A stretch of 8,773 nucleotides of DNA from Candidatus Falkowbacteria bacterium CG1_02_41_21 (GTDB lineage: Bacteria > Patescibacteriota > Patescibacteriia > Patescibacteriales > UBA12465). The notes under the pieces are model-generated. The model ran no database searches and was not told the origin of the DNA. It saw only the letters and a program-made list of their open reading frames with translations. Below are positions 1 to 7,522 of the stretch, piece after piece (position 1 is the stretch's first letter; each line of letters starts with the position of its first letter). Position numbers and translations under genes: made by a program. Location of the stretch: contig MNUV01000038.1 of NCBI GenBank assembly GCA_001871235.1, forward strand, positions 1 through 8,773. Direction: 5' to 3'.

Positions 1-1
1 T

Positions 2-1054
2 TTTTCTCGGCTGCAATTATCTTTTATCGCTTATCTCAGATTTATTCCGGCGATTGTTCTTATTTTAACGAGAAAAAATAATATTTTGGCCTTCATCGTT
101 TTGTTTATTTTTGGGTTGACGGCGGCCTTCTTTCCCACCGGCGACGGTTTCTTGATTTTAGTCTTGGCGATGTATATGTTTTTTTCGACGATATTAAGAA
201 TGTGTAAAGTTAAAATACATGCTATAATCGGTTTGATAATTTCTTTAATTCTGGGATTCAGTTTTTATTGGGATTATGCTCGAGCTTTTATTTCCGAAAA
301 TGGGTTAGTTATTAACAGAGAAATGAATAATGAGATCCGGATAGAGTTAGGAACTGAGACGGGTAAAATATCCACCATCTTTCATACCGGCGAAGGAATT
401 ATTCCCAGAAGTCAAGAATTACAAAGAAAAACAAACTACGTTTACCAGGTTAGACGTAAGTCCGAAAACATTGTTATCCCTTTGAGTAAATGGCCGATTT
501 TTAGGGTCAAAGCCGACAAGGACATCGGGCGGCGAGGAATTATCGTTCAGTGGCTCGATCTAAAAGATGTTGTTTTGCATGGAGAGTTCAATAATAGTAA
601 TCGGTTCCCTTTAAGTTTGGGCGATTACACTATTCAGTTGATTAAAATAAAGTCAGCCGAAGGCACGATTATCGCCGAAAGTGATTTTTCCGTCGTGCCT
701 TATGATCAGCAAACAATCTCCAAGTTAACGGCTTATCTGACGGTTAAAGGCGATCCCAATAAATATTATGATAGTTATATTAAAAAAGGATCGGATTCGG
801 TCACGGCTTGGGTGCAATCTCCACCCGGGGAAGTAATCGGCGGAACAGTGAAGTCCTTTATGACTAATCTGGAAGGCGACATCGATGAAACATCTTGGAT
901 GGGAGTCATCGAAGAAGCTTTTAGCACCAACTCCAACGGCACGCCGGTCTCTTTGAGAAATTTAAGCGGTAATCCGCTGCCGGGCGTTTATCATTATCAA
1001 ATTATTATTGATGGCAACATAATTTTTGATTTAAAATATAATTGCGCCGTCTAA
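2..1054 (+). CDS. Polytopic membrane protein with large soluble C-terminal domain (5' partial)
   Basis: The reading frame is open from base 2 to the TAA at 1052-1054, so the gene almost certainly begins before the window. A TTG at 86 could serve as a start, but the 28 codons before it read as a natural hydrophobic protein segment and no ribosome binding site precedes the TTG. Four hydrophobic stretches are visible, at about bases 14-67, 80-135, 149-196 and 215-271. They are followed by about 250 residues of soluble sequence rich in short hydrophobic/polar alternation, as in beta-sandwich (Ig-like) domains; the phrases [11 protein letters not shown] and [13 protein letters not shown] are of that type. 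With the membrane part N-terminal, the soluble part probably lies outside the cytoplasm. I recognise no family and no catalytic motif. The gene sits 4 bp before engB and probably shares its transcript. The coding call is confident; the function is unknown. Confidence 0.75.
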   Translation, partial: FSRLQLSFIAYLRFIPAIVLILTRKNNILAFIVLFIFGLTAAFFPTGDGFLILVLAMYMFFSTILRMCKVKIHAIIGLIISLILGFSFYWDYARAFISENGLVINREMNNEIRIELGTETGKISTIFHTGEGIIPRSQELQRKTNYVYQVRRKSENIVIPLSKWPIFRVKADKDIGRRGIIVQWLDLKDVVLHGEFNNSNRFPLSLGDYTIQLIKIKSAEGTIIAESDFSVVPYDQQTISKLTAYLTVKGDPNKYYDSYIKKGSDSVTAWVQSPPGEVIGGTVKSFMTNLEGDIDETSWMGVIEEAFSTNSNGTPVSLRNLSGNPLPGVYHYQIIIDGNIIFDLKYNCAV

Positions 1055-1058
1055 TTTT

Positions 1059-1625
1059 ATGAACATCAAATCCGCTCAATTTATAAAAGGGGTTATCGGA
1101 CCCGATAAGATTTTTGAGAATGGCAAACCCCAAATGGCTTTTATCGGGCGGTCTAACGTGGGAAAGTCCAGCGTTATCAATTCTTTAACCAGCCAAAAGG
1201 ATTTGGCTCGAACCAGTTCTTTTCCGGGCCGGACGCGGGAGATAAACCTATTTCTGATAAATAATTCTTTTTACCTGGTTGATTTGCCTGGTTATGGCTA
1301 TGCCAAAATCCCGGAAGCCAGACGACGAGAAATTGAGGCCTTAATTAATTGGTATTTCTTTGTTTCGGGTTATGAACAAAAGCAAGTTTTTCTAATTATT
1401 GACGCCAAGGTCGGTCCGACTTCGGCCGATTTGGAAATTCTCAGAGCCTTGGAAGAATATAAAAAGAAAGTGGTGATTATTGCCAACAAAATAGATCAGA
1501 TTAAACCGGCGGAATATGATCAGCAATTTAAAAAAATTACCGGCTTAATTGGCAATCACAAAATCATCCCATACTCGGCCAAAAAGAATCTGGGGCTTAA
1601 AGAATTACTGAAACAATTGCTTTAA
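1059..1625 (+). CDS. engB: Ribosome biogenesis GTP-binding protein EngB (YsxC/YihA)
   Basis: This 188-residue protein has the full set of TRAFAC GTPase motifs: the G1 P-loop GRSNVGKSS at residues 30-38, the G2 threonine in FPGRTR (T59), the G3 motif DLPGYGYA at 75-82, the G4 motif NKID at 143-146 and the G5 SAK at 173-175. The DLPGYGYA form and the length of about 190 residues are characteristic of EngB, which is cytoplasmic and needed for late assembly of the large ribosomal subunit. The usual D-x-R-H-x-P stretch after G3 is replaced here by DAKVGPT, a modest deviation. The ATG at 1059 lies 4 bp after the upstream stop and has no Shine-Dalgarno motif, so translation is probably coupled to the preceding gene. 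The next gene follows after 4 bp. The identification is confident. Confidence 0.96.
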   Translation: MNIKSAQFIKGVIGPDKIFENGKPQMAFIGRSNVGKSSVINSLTSQKDLARTSSFPGRTREINLFLINNSFYLVDLPGYGYAKIPEARRREIEALINWYFFVSGYEQKQVFLIIDAKVGPTSADLEILRALEEYKKKVVIIANKIDQIKPAEYDQQFKKITGLIGNHKIIPYSAKKNLGLKELLKQLL

Positions 1626-1629
1626 AAAG

Positions 1630-1914
1630 ATGACCAAATATTATCTTTACATCCTGAAATGTTCCGACCGAACGCTTTATACCGGAATTACCACTGATTT
1701 AGATCGTCGTCTCCAAGAACATAATGGCGCCGGTCCTGGCGCCAAATATACTAATGGTCGACGACCGGTCAAATTGATGTATTCTCAGGAATTTACCAAC
1801 CGCTCTGAAGCTTCCAAAGAGGAGGCTCGGATTAAAAAATTACCTCGCCGAAATAAATTAGCCATGATAAAATTAAATAAACCATATGTTAAAGATAATC
1901 AGTCCGCAAAATAA
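1630..1914 (+). CDS. Small GIY-YIG nuclease-fold protein (UPF0213/YhbQ-like)
   Basis: This 94-residue protein is a stand-alone GIY-YIG domain. The first strand YYLYIL (residues 4-9) and LYTGIT (16-21) correspond to the GIY and YIG elements. The catalytic-type arginine lies in DLDRRLQEHN (R26, with H31 and N32 following), and a conserved glutamate lies in EEARIKKL (E65). Length and motif order match the YhbQ/UPF0213 family, whose members are generally thought to be structure-specific or DNA-processing nucleases but are poorly characterised in vivo. The ATG starts 4 bp after engB. The 3' end overlaps the next gene by 29 bp in another frame, which implies translational coupling. Nuclease activity is inferred from the fold; the substrate is unknown. 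Confidence 0.9.
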   Translation: MTKYYLYILKCSDRTLYTGITTDLDRRLQEHNGAGPGAKYTNGRRPVKLMYSQEFTNRSEASKEEARIKKLPRRNKLAMIKLNKPYVKDNQSAK

Positions 1915-2647
1915 TCAAATAAAATTATTGCGGAAATTGAATTCCAAAAAATGCCGTCAAGAATTAAAACAATTCATGGTAGAAAATTTGGCAATTATTC
2001 TTGATGCCCTCAAAGACGGCCATGATTTTGTCGCCTTGTTCGTGACCGAAGAATTTATCGCCAAGCATCAAGATCAATTTAAATATTTACAAGACAATTC
2101 TAAATCACAAAGTTTTTATTCTATTGATGCCAAAATAAATAAACACTATTCCAACCTGGATACTCCTTCCGGCTTGACCGCTATTTATAATATCCAGGAA
2201 AGGAAACTAGATAAAACATCAGTGATTTATTTGAACGGAATCAGCGACCCGGGCAATCTGGGAACTATCATGCGCAGCGTCTTAGCCTTTAATTTCACCA
2301 ATCTGGTATTAGATGAAAATTGTGTTGATCTTTATAACCCTAAAGTAATCAGCGCCGCCAAGGACGCCATTTTCAAATTAAACGTTATTGAGGATAAAAC
2401 CGCCAATTGGTTGAACCACAATAAATTGCCTGTTTATACCACCGGCTCTCATGGCGGCGTTAATTTGGCCCAATTTAAGCCGGCTAAGGCCTTCTGTCTG
2501 GTTTTGGGCAGCGAAAGTCATGGCGTTAGCCCGGAAATAGAGAAGTTGGCCGCTACCAGCCTAAAAATTGAAATGTCTAATGAAATAGAATCATTAAACG
2601 TCGCGGCCGCCGCCGCTGTTTTACTTTATGAACTCGGAAAAAAATAA
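1886..2647 (+). CDS. SpoU/TrmH-family RNA 2'-O-ribose methyltransferase
   Basis: This 253-residue protein has the two-part layout of TrmH/RlmB-type enzymes. An N-terminal substrate-binding domain covers about residues 1-105, opening ISPQNNQIKLLRKL, typical of the family. A C-terminal SPOUT domain with the alpha/beta knot follows. Motif 1 is NGISDPGNLGTIMR (117-130), with the conserved Asn and Arg. Motif 2 is LVLGSE (205-210) followed by HGVSPE. Motif 3 is ESLNVAAAAAVLLYE (from 235). Such enzymes transfer methyl from S-adenosylmethionine to a ribose 2'-OH of rRNA or tRNA. The target base cannot be read from sequence, so no rlmB or trmH symbol is given. The ATG at 1886 lies inside the previous gene, and the end overlaps the next gene by 20 bp. 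The co-location with engB suggests an rRNA target, which is inference. Confidence 0.93.
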   Translation: MLKIISPQNNQIKLLRKLNSKKCRQELKQFMVENLAIILDALKDGHDFVALFVTEEFIAKHQDQFKYLQDNSKSQSFYSIDAKINKHYSNLDTPSGLTAIYNIQERKLDKTSVIYLNGISDPGNLGTIMRSVLAFNFTNLVLDENCVDLYNPKVISAAKDAIFKLNVIEDKTANWLNHNKLPVYTTGSHGGVNLAQFKPAKAFCLVLGSESHGVSPEIEKLAATSLKIEMSNEIESLNVAAAAAVLLYELGKK

Positions 2648-4235
2648 GTTAATTAGAATTGAAGAAGTGGCCTTGGGGCTGGACGATAATGAAGAAATCT
2701 TAAAAGCTATGATTTCTCAGATTTTAAATTTGCCCGAATCAGATATCATCGACTACTCGATTGTCAAAAAAAATATTGATTCGCGCCAAAAAAGAAATAT
2801 TCTTTTAATTTATTCTTTGGACGTCAAAGTGAAAGACATCAAAGCTATTAAAAAATTTGACTCGCGTCATCGGGTCAGAATCCATGAGCCGTTTGTCTAT
2901 CAAGCTAAAAAGATTACCCAAAAAATAAATAAAAAAATTGTGGTGGTCGGCAGCGGACCCTGCGGTTTATTCGCCGCTTTGTTATTGGCTAAAGCTGGAT
3001 TGAAACCGCTATTGATAGAAAGAGGGAAGGATATTGATTCTCGCGTTAAAGATGTTAATAAATTTTTCCAAACCGGAGATCTCAATCCGCAATCAAACAT
3101 TCAATTCGGAGAAGGTGGAGCCGGAACATTTTCCGATGGAAAATTATATACTCTCATTAACGACCCGCGGTCCAAATATATTTTTACCGAATTAATCAGA
3201 GCTGGGGCGCCCGAGGAAATCGCTTGGAGCGGAACGCCCCATATCGGGACCGATAAACTACGGAGAGTAATAAAAAATATTCGGCAAGAAATAATCAGAT
3301 TGGGCGGGAAGATTAAATTTGAAGCTTGTTTGACTGACTTAGAAATTGAACAAGGAAAAATAAAAGCTATAATCGTCAACAACAAAACTAAAATTCCGGT
3401 TGATGATTTAATTCTGGCTACTGGTCATTCCGCTCGTGATACCTATCAGATGCTTTATGATCGGAAATTAAAGATTCAGGCCAAAGCTTTTGCCATTGGA
3501 CTTCGAATTGAGCACCAAGCGGAGATGATTAATAAGGCTCAATACGGCGCTGGCTATAATCACCCGAAACTAGGACCGGCTAAGTACAAATTAGTGCAAC
3601 ATCTGGACAAGCAACGCTCCGTTTATACTTTTTGTATGTGTCCGGGCGGCTATGTGATGGCCGCGGCCTCGGAAGCAGGTGGAGTGGTGGTCAATGGCAT
3701 GAGCGAATATGCCCAAAATGGAGAGAACTCTAATAGCGCCTTATTAGTCCCGATTATGCCCAGTGATTTTAGCTCCAACCATCCTTTAGCCGGGATAGAA
3801 TTCCAACGGAAATGGGAAAGGAAGGCTTATCTGGCCGGTGGCAGTGATTATTCCGCTCCGGCGCAATTGGTGGGCGATTTTCTCCAAGCGCGAGTTTCCC
3901 AAAAAATAAAAAATGTTAAACCCAGTTATTGGCCGAGAATTAAACTCACTTCTTTGGACTCTTGTTTGCCGGATTACGTCATTGCCAGCTTAAGAGCGGC
4001 TCTGCCTCTGATGAATAATAAGATTAAAGGCTTCGTTCACCCGGAAGCGGTTTTGACCGGAGTGGAGACCAGGAGTTCGGCTCCAGTTCGCCTGGCCCGC
4101 GATAAAAAATGCGAATCAAATATTTCCGGTATTTATCCGGCCGGTGAAGGCGCCGGATACGCCGGCGGGATAGTTTCTTCGGCGATTGACGGCCTAACCG
4201 TGGCTGAAGCGCTAATCGCTAAATATTTAAAATAG
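2628..4235 (+). CDS. FAD-dependent dehydrogenase, COG2509 type
   Basis: This 535-residue protein has an N-terminal extension of about 100 residues (a small domain ending around RVRIHEPFVYQA), then a Rossmann FAD-binding motif VVVGSGPCGLFAA at 105-117 that leads to the ribose-binding acidic end LLIERG. The middle carries FGEGGAGTFSDGKL, and the C-terminus carries the flavoprotein closing motif GIYPAGEGAGYAGGI. This combination is typical of the uncharacterised FAD-dependent dehydrogenases of COG2509, which are cytoplasmic and of unknown substrate. Length is normal for the family. Its ATG lies 20 bp inside the upstream methyltransferase gene with no Shine-Dalgarno motif, which points to coupled translation. 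It is the only gene here that ends in TAG. Family assignment is confident; the reaction beyond FAD-linked redox is unknown. Confidence 0.92.
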   Translation: MNSEKNKLIRIEEVALGLDDNEEILKAMISQILNLPESDIIDYSIVKKNIDSRQKRNILLIYSLDVKVKDIKAIKKFDSRHRVRIHEPFVYQAKKITQKINKKIVVVGSGPCGLFAALLLAKAGLKPLLIERGKDIDSRVKDVNKFFQTGDLNPQSNIQFGEGGAGTFSDGKLYTLINDPRSKYIFTELIRAGAPEEIAWSGTPHIGTDKLRRVIKNIRQEIIRLGGKIKFEACLTDLEIEQGKIKAIIVNNKTKIPVDDLILATGHSARDTYQMLYDRKLKIQAKAFAIGLRIEHQAEMINKAQYGAGYNHPKLGPAKYKLVQHLDKQRSVYTFCMCPGGYVMAAASEAGGVVVNGMSEYAQNGENSNSALLVPIMPSDFSSNHPLAGIEFQRKWERKAYLAGGSDYSAPAQLVGDFLQARVSQKIKNVKPSYWPRIKLTSLDSCLPDYVIASLRAALPLMNNKIKGFVHPEAVLTGVETRSSAPVRLARDKKCESNISGIYPAGEGAGYAGGIVSSAIDGLTVAEALIAKYLK

Positions 4236-4238
4236 AAA

Positions 4239-4808
4239 ATGAAAAAAGAAATTATCTTGGCCGGACGAAAAATTGAATACTCCGTCAACCAAAATAGAAG
4301 AACCAAAAATCTGCGCCTGACCATTAGCGGTAATGGCATTTTAACGGCCAGCAAGCCTTGGTATTTGAGCGATAGGGCTGTAGAAAAATTTATCGCCGCC
4401 AAAGCCCAGTGGATAATAGAAAAATTAGAATACTGCCAAAAAATCAGTAATAAAAATCCATTCCGCAGCAGCCAAAATGAATATTTAAGCTATAAACAAT
4501 CGGCCGCCAGATTAGTTTTGAAAAAAATTAATCATTTTAATAAAATTTACCGATTTAAACTCTCTAAAATCAGTATCCGTAATCAAAGAACCAGATGGGG
4601 CAGTTGTTCCGGCCGGGGCAACCTAAATTTCAATTATAAAATCATTTTTCTGCCGGAAAAGATGATTGATTATATTATCGTTCATGAGCTCTGCCACTTG
4701 AAAGAATTAAATCATTCCGATAGATTTTGGAAATTAGTATCTCAAAACGTTCCTCACTACAGAATAATTCGAAAGGATTTACAAAAAAAGGGAATTGAAT
4801 TAAGATAA
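4239..4808 (+). CDS. YgjP-like zinc metallopeptidase domain protein
   Basis: This 189-residue protein belongs to the YgjP/DUF45 (COG1451) family. Its zinc site is HELCH at residues 149-153 with a likely third ligand H159 in LNHSDRFW. Upstream lies the family signature TRWGSCS (118-124), followed by LNFNYKIIFLPEKMIDYIIVHEL. The N-terminal half has the basic beta-rich start of the family (NRRTKNLRLTIS). Proteins of this kind resemble the WLM and SprT peptidases. A protease role is plausible, but substrates are not established. No signal peptide or membrane segment is visible, so it should be cytoplasmic. The ATG lies 3 bp after the previous stop. A 29-bp gap follows, the largest in the operon. 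Confidence 0.92.
   Translation: MKKEIILAGRKIEYSVNQNRRTKNLRLTISGNGILTASKPWYLSDRAVEKFIAAKAQWIIEKLEYCQKISNKNPFRSSQNEYLSYKQSAARLVLKKINHFNKIYRFKLSKISIRNQRTRWGSCSGRGNLNFNYKIIFLPEKMIDYIIVHELCHLKELNHSDRFWKLVSQNVPHYRIIRKDLQKKGIELR
4778..4806 (+). promoter_or_regulatory. Possible weak internal promoter before the cysteine-cluster gene
   Basis: TTTACA at 4778-4783 and TAAGAT at 4801-4806 are separated by 17 bp. They match the sigma-70 consensus with one and two mismatches respectively. They lie at the 3' end of the peptidase gene, just before the largest gap in the operon, and predict a start near 4813. Such matches arise by chance in AT-rich DNA, so this is only a candidate. Confidence 0.22.
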
Positions 4809-4814
4809 GGAACT

Positions 4815-4841
4815 ATGATAATTGAGCTGTTAAAGCCATGA
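4815..4841 (+). CDS. Possible 8-codon upstream micro-ORF
   Basis: An ATG at 4815 follows AAGGA (4807-4811), one of the few purine-rich Shine-Dalgarno-like runs before any start here, although it sits rather close to the start. It encodes MIIELLKP and ends at TGA 4839-4841, which overlaps the ATG of the next gene in the arrangement ATGA. The layout would suit translational coupling into the cysteine-cluster gene. At eight codons there is no coding evidence beyond position, and it may be fortuitous. Confidence 0.25.
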   Translation: MIIELLKP

Positions 4842-5101
4842 CCGCGCCAAACAATTTTAAAGCTAAAATTAAACGAACTATAACTTCAGTTCTGCCGGTG
4901 GCTAAAAATAGAACTGGGCATTGTTCTAATTGCGGTCAGTGTTGTTATTTACCCAAAAAATGTTTATTTTTGAAAATCAAGGGCGCTAAAAACTATTGCT
5001 CTATTTATAAAATCAGACCATTAAATTGCCGCAAATACCCCCGAACCGAAGCAGAATGCCTTACTCCGAATACCTGCAGTTTTCATTTTAAAAAAGAATA
5101 A
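4838..5101 (+). CDS. YkgJ-type CxxCxxCC cysteine-cluster protein
   Basis: This 87-residue protein is rich in cysteine. CSNCGQCC at residues 29-36 gives the diagnostic CxxCxxCC, followed by C42, C54, C64 in RPLNCRKYP, C74 and C80. This is the pattern of the YkgJ-type family (PF03692), presumed to bind a zinc ion or an iron-sulphur cluster; its biochemical role is not settled. The first 28 residues are basic and outside the domain. An upstream stop in frame (TGA 4823-4825) makes ATG 4838 the first available start. The gene overlaps the possible micro-ORF by four bases and is followed after 12 bp by an FkbM methyltransferase. A role in metal-dependent modification together with neighbours is possible but speculative. 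Confidence 0.85.
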   Translation: MTAPNNFKAKIKRTITSVLPVAKNRTGHCSNCGQCCYLPKKCLFLKIKGAKNYCSIYKIRPLNCRKYPRTEAECLTPNTCSFHFKKE

Positions 5102-5113
5102 CTCAATAAAGTT

Positions 5114-5818
5114 ATGGAAAAAATTAATTTTAATCATAAAATTATTAAGGTTATTCTGCGCGATGAAGTTGATCTCAGTATTTTTAACGAAATCTTTAAA
5201 TTCCGAGAATATCGCCAAACCGAAAAGATTATTGAGAAAGCGAAAGACGCTATTATTGATGTCGGGGCGCACGCCGGATTTTTTTCGCTATATGCCGCCG
5301 CCTTTAACTCGAATGTTAAAATCTACGCGCTGGAACCGGAACCTAACAATTTTTTAGCCTTAAACCAAAATATCAAGCTCAATCCGGAATTTAAAAAAAT
5401 AAAATTGGTTAATGTTGCCTTGGGCTCTACCGCCGGCCAAGCCATGCTATATTTAAGCGCCGATAGTCATAATCATTCATTTTTAAAAGAAACAAACAAG
5501 ACCGGCAAGGAGCTGCCGGTTAAGACTGCCAGCTTAAATTATTTTTGCTTAAAGCAAAAGATAGCTAAAATTTCTTTATTAAAAATGGATATTGAGGGAG
5601 GAGAACACGAGATTATTAAAAATTTTTCCGAAGCGGAGTGGGCCTTGATTGACAATCTTTTTCTGGAAGTTCATGAAACCAAACTCGGATTTTACCAGTC
5701 TTTGGAAAAAATCATCCGTCCCAACGGCTTTTCCGTTCAAATTTTTCCTTGTCAATTCGCTCATAATTTAAAATTCATGTTAGCCGTTAATAAAAGAAAA
5801 ATAAAACCAAGTTATTAA
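5114..5818 (+). CDS. FkbM-family SAM-dependent methyltransferase
   Basis: This 234-residue protein is a compact class I methyltransferase. The SAM-binding motif I is DVGAHAGFFS at residues 49-58, the acidic end of strand 2 lies in EPEP (74-77), and KMDIEGGEHEI (from 157) is the hallmark of the FkbM family. FkbM enzymes O-methylate hydroxyls on sugars, polyketides or other small molecules. The acceptor here cannot be deduced. There is no signal peptide, so it should be cytoplasmic. It lies 12 bp after the cysteine-cluster gene and 13 bp before the ABC-F gene, with no Shine-Dalgarno motif. In many genomes FkbM proteins accompany glycosyltransferases, but none is visible here, so a surface-sugar role is not supported by context. 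Confidence 0.9.
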   Translation: MEKINFNHKIIKVILRDEVDLSIFNEIFKFREYRQTEKIIEKAKDAIIDVGAHAGFFSLYAAAFNSNVKIYALEPEPNNFLALNQNIKLNPEFKKIKLVNVALGSTAGQAMLYLSADSHNHSFLKETNKTGKELPVKTASLNYFCLKQKIAKISLLKMDIEGGEHEIIKNFSEAEWALIDNLFLEVHETKLGFYQSLEKIIRPNGFSVQIFPCQFAHNLKFMLAVNKRKIKPSY

Positions 5819-5831
5819 TTTTAAATCCTAT

Positions 5832-7283
5832 ATGGCCGAAGAAGTAATTTTGCGATTCGATGAAGTCAGTTTTGAATATGTTTATAAAAAACCGATTTTA
5901 GATAGGGCCAATTTTAGCGTGCGGCAAGGTTCTAAAATAACTCTGATGGGACAAAATGGCGCCGGGAAGAGTACTATTTTCGGCTTAATCAAAGGCGAAT
6001 TAAAACCTAAAAGCGGCTTGCTATCAATTACCGGCGGAGCGACCATCGGAACAGCGCGACAAACTATTGCCCGAGAGGACTGGCCTTTGACCATTCTCGC
6101 CTATTTTTCCAAGGCTTTTGCCATTGTTCCGGGAAATATCAAAAGCCGTATCAACAAAGTTCTGGAAGCGGTTGATTTTACCGTTCCGCTTGGCAAAATT
6201 GTCGGAGATCTTTCCGGCGGGCAACAAGCCAGGCTGCTTTTAGCCTATGCCTTAATCCAAAATCCGGATATTTTGCTTCTGGACGAACCGACTAATAATT
6301 TGGATAAAAAAGGCATTGATTATTTGATTACTTTTTTAATCAGGTATGACAAAACGGTAATTGTCATTTCTCATGATGCCGATTTTCTCAACTGCTTTAC
6401 CGAGGGCGTTATTTACTTAGATGTTTTTACCCATAAAACCGAACTCTATGTCGGAGATTATTATTCCGTGGTGGAAGAAATCAGCCGCCGGGTGGAAAGG
6501 GAAGTTATGAAGAATGCTCAGCTGGAAAAAAAGATTCAAGACCGCAAAGAAAAGGTGAATTTTTTTGCCAATAAGGGGGGTAAGATGCGTAAACTGGCGC
6601 AAAAAATGAAAACTGAGACTGAGGAATTAGAAGAAAATAAAGTGGATGTCAGGCGAGAAGACAAAACTATCAGAAATTTTACCATCCCCGCTCAAGATAT
6701 CAGCGGTGAGATTGTAACCTTAAAAAAAGTTCGAGTCATAAAAAATCATGAACCGTTTTTTGAAGATATTAACAAAGTATTGGGCAAAAAAGATCGATTA
6801 TTGATTACCGGCCCCAATGGTATCGGCAAAAGCACTTTACTGCGGTCTTTAGTTTTTGGGACTCAAGACGGAATTAATATCTTGCCCCAAGTAATCGTCG
6901 GTTATTATAGCCAAGATTTTTCCACTCTGAACTTTGACGCCAAAGTCTTTAACTCTCTCAAAAATAGCTTGGCTGACGGGATTGATGAGCAAACCATGCG
7001 ATCCATAGCCGCCGGATTTTTAATCACCGGCGATTTAATGGATAATAAAATAGGCGAGTTGTCCGAGGGCCAAAAAGGATTATTATCTTTTGCTCAATTA
7101 GTTTTGAGGCAGCCGGGATTGTTAATTTTAGATGAACCGACCAATCACATTAATTTCCGTCATATCCCGATAATCGCCGAGGCTATCAATAATTATGGCG
7201 GAACGATAATTATGGTCAGCCATATGCCTGATTTTATCAAAGCCATTAAGTTTAACGATGAACTTGATTTAGGAAATTTATAA
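5832..7283 (+). CDS. ABC-F family ATPase (duplicated ATP-binding cassettes, no membrane domain)
   Basis: This 483-residue protein has two ATP-binding cassettes. In the first, Walker A is GQNGAGKST (40-48), the signature is LSGGQ (127-131) and Walker B is LLLDEPTNNLD (148-158). In the second, Walker A is GPNGIGKST (327-335), the signature is LSEGQ (410-414) and Walker B is DEPTNHIN (434-441). A highly charged linker at about residues 215-285 is predicted to be helical and corresponds to the P-site tRNA interaction region of ABC-F proteins. With no membrane segment, this is a ribosome-acting ABC-F factor rather than a transporter. The subfamily (EttA, Uup, YbiT or an antibiotic-protection type) cannot be decided. 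It is somewhat shorter than the usual 530-640 residues, and the second cassette ends HIN where HLD is usual. It is the last gene of the operon; no clear terminator follows. Confidence 0.93.
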   Translation: MAEEVILRFDEVSFEYVYKKPILDRANFSVRQGSKITLMGQNGAGKSTIFGLIKGELKPKSGLLSITGGATIGTARQTIAREDWPLTILAYFSKAFAIVPGNIKSRINKVLEAVDFTVPLGKIVGDLSGGQQARLLLAYALIQNPDILLLDEPTNNLDKKGIDYLITFLIRYDKTVIVISHDADFLNCFTEGVIYLDVFTHKTELYVGDYYSVVEEISRRVEREVMKNAQLEKKIQDRKEKVNFFANKGGKMRKLAQKMKTETEELEENKVDVRREDKTIRNFTIPAQDISGEIVTLKKVRVIKNHEPFFEDINKVLGKKDRLLITGPNGIGKSTLLRSLVFGTQDGINILPQVIVGYYSQDFSTLNFDAKVFNSLKNSLADGIDEQTMRSIAAGFLITGDLMDNKIGELSEGQKGLLSFAQLVLRQPGLLILDEPTNHINFRHIPIIAEAINNYGGTIIMVSHMPDFIKAIKFNDELDLGNL

Positions 7284-7407
7284 ATATGAATCAAGCTATT
7301 ATCTGACTGATCCGATAAAAAGAACCGGAGCCGAAAATTTAATAAACCAAAAAAGTGAAGGGATTAAAAAAGTATCAATAATGCTCAAAAACCCAGCGTT
7401 TGATTAA
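7273..7407 (+). pseudogene. Possible gene remnant: open frame without a start codon
   Basis: From the TAG at 7270-7272 to the TAA at 7405-7407 one frame is open for 44 codons, overlapping the last codons of the ABC-F gene. It reads like ordinary protein (for example LTDPIKRTGAENLINQKSEG and VSIMLKNPAFD), with a balanced charged and hydrophobic composition, but has no ATG, GTG or TTG until ATG 7381 near its end. It stops three bases before the -35 box of the cold-shock promoter. It could be the tail of a decayed gene or chance. I recognise no family. Confidence 0.25.
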
Positions 7408-7409
7408 AT

Positions 7410-7438
7410 TTGACTCGTCTATCTTTATATGTTATAAT
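7410..7438 (+). promoter_or_regulatory. Strong sigma-70-type extended -10 promoter for the cold-shock gene
   Basis: TTGACT (7410-7415) and a perfect TATAAT (7433-7438) are separated by 17 bp, and a TGT directly precedes the -10 box to give the extended form. Transcription should start near 7445, leaving an untranslated leader of about 78 nt before the ATG at 7523. This is the best promoter match in the window and matches the high expression expected of a cold-shock protein. Confidence 0.85.
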
Positions 7439-7444
7439 ACTCTG

Positions 7445-7522
7445 GCAAATTACTATAGCAAGAAAAGTAGTCGATTTTCAAAAAAATATAGAATTGCGAC
7501 TTTATTAATTAGCTTTGAACTC
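7445..7522 (+). promoter_or_regulatory. 5' leader of the cold-shock mRNA
   Basis: The leader is long relative to those of the neighbouring genes. It holds a weak hairpin in which AGTCG (7469-7473) pairs with CGACT (7497-7501), and TTC (7477-7479) with GAA (7491-7493), around an A-rich loop. No Shine-Dalgarno motif precedes the ATG. Structured, temperature-sensitive leaders are known for csp genes in other bacteria. Whether this one acts that way is inference. Confidence 0.35.

Noticed and set aside
86..88. TTG as the true start of the first membrane protein gene
   Set aside because: The frame is open to the window edge, and the upstream codons encode a further hydrophobic segment. The gene is more likely truncated by the window.
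3101..3385. Antisense open frame of 94 codons within the flavoprotein gene
   Set aside because: It lies wholly opposite a conserved gene, has no recognisable motif and reads like a mirror of the coding strand. Other antisense frames (for example 4133-4402 and 5021-5272) were dismissed for the same reason.
7400..7522. N-terminal extension of the cold-shock protein from TTG 7400
   Set aside because: A near-consensus promoter lies inside it, the extra residues do not resemble the family, and the standard 65-residue protein starts at 7523.
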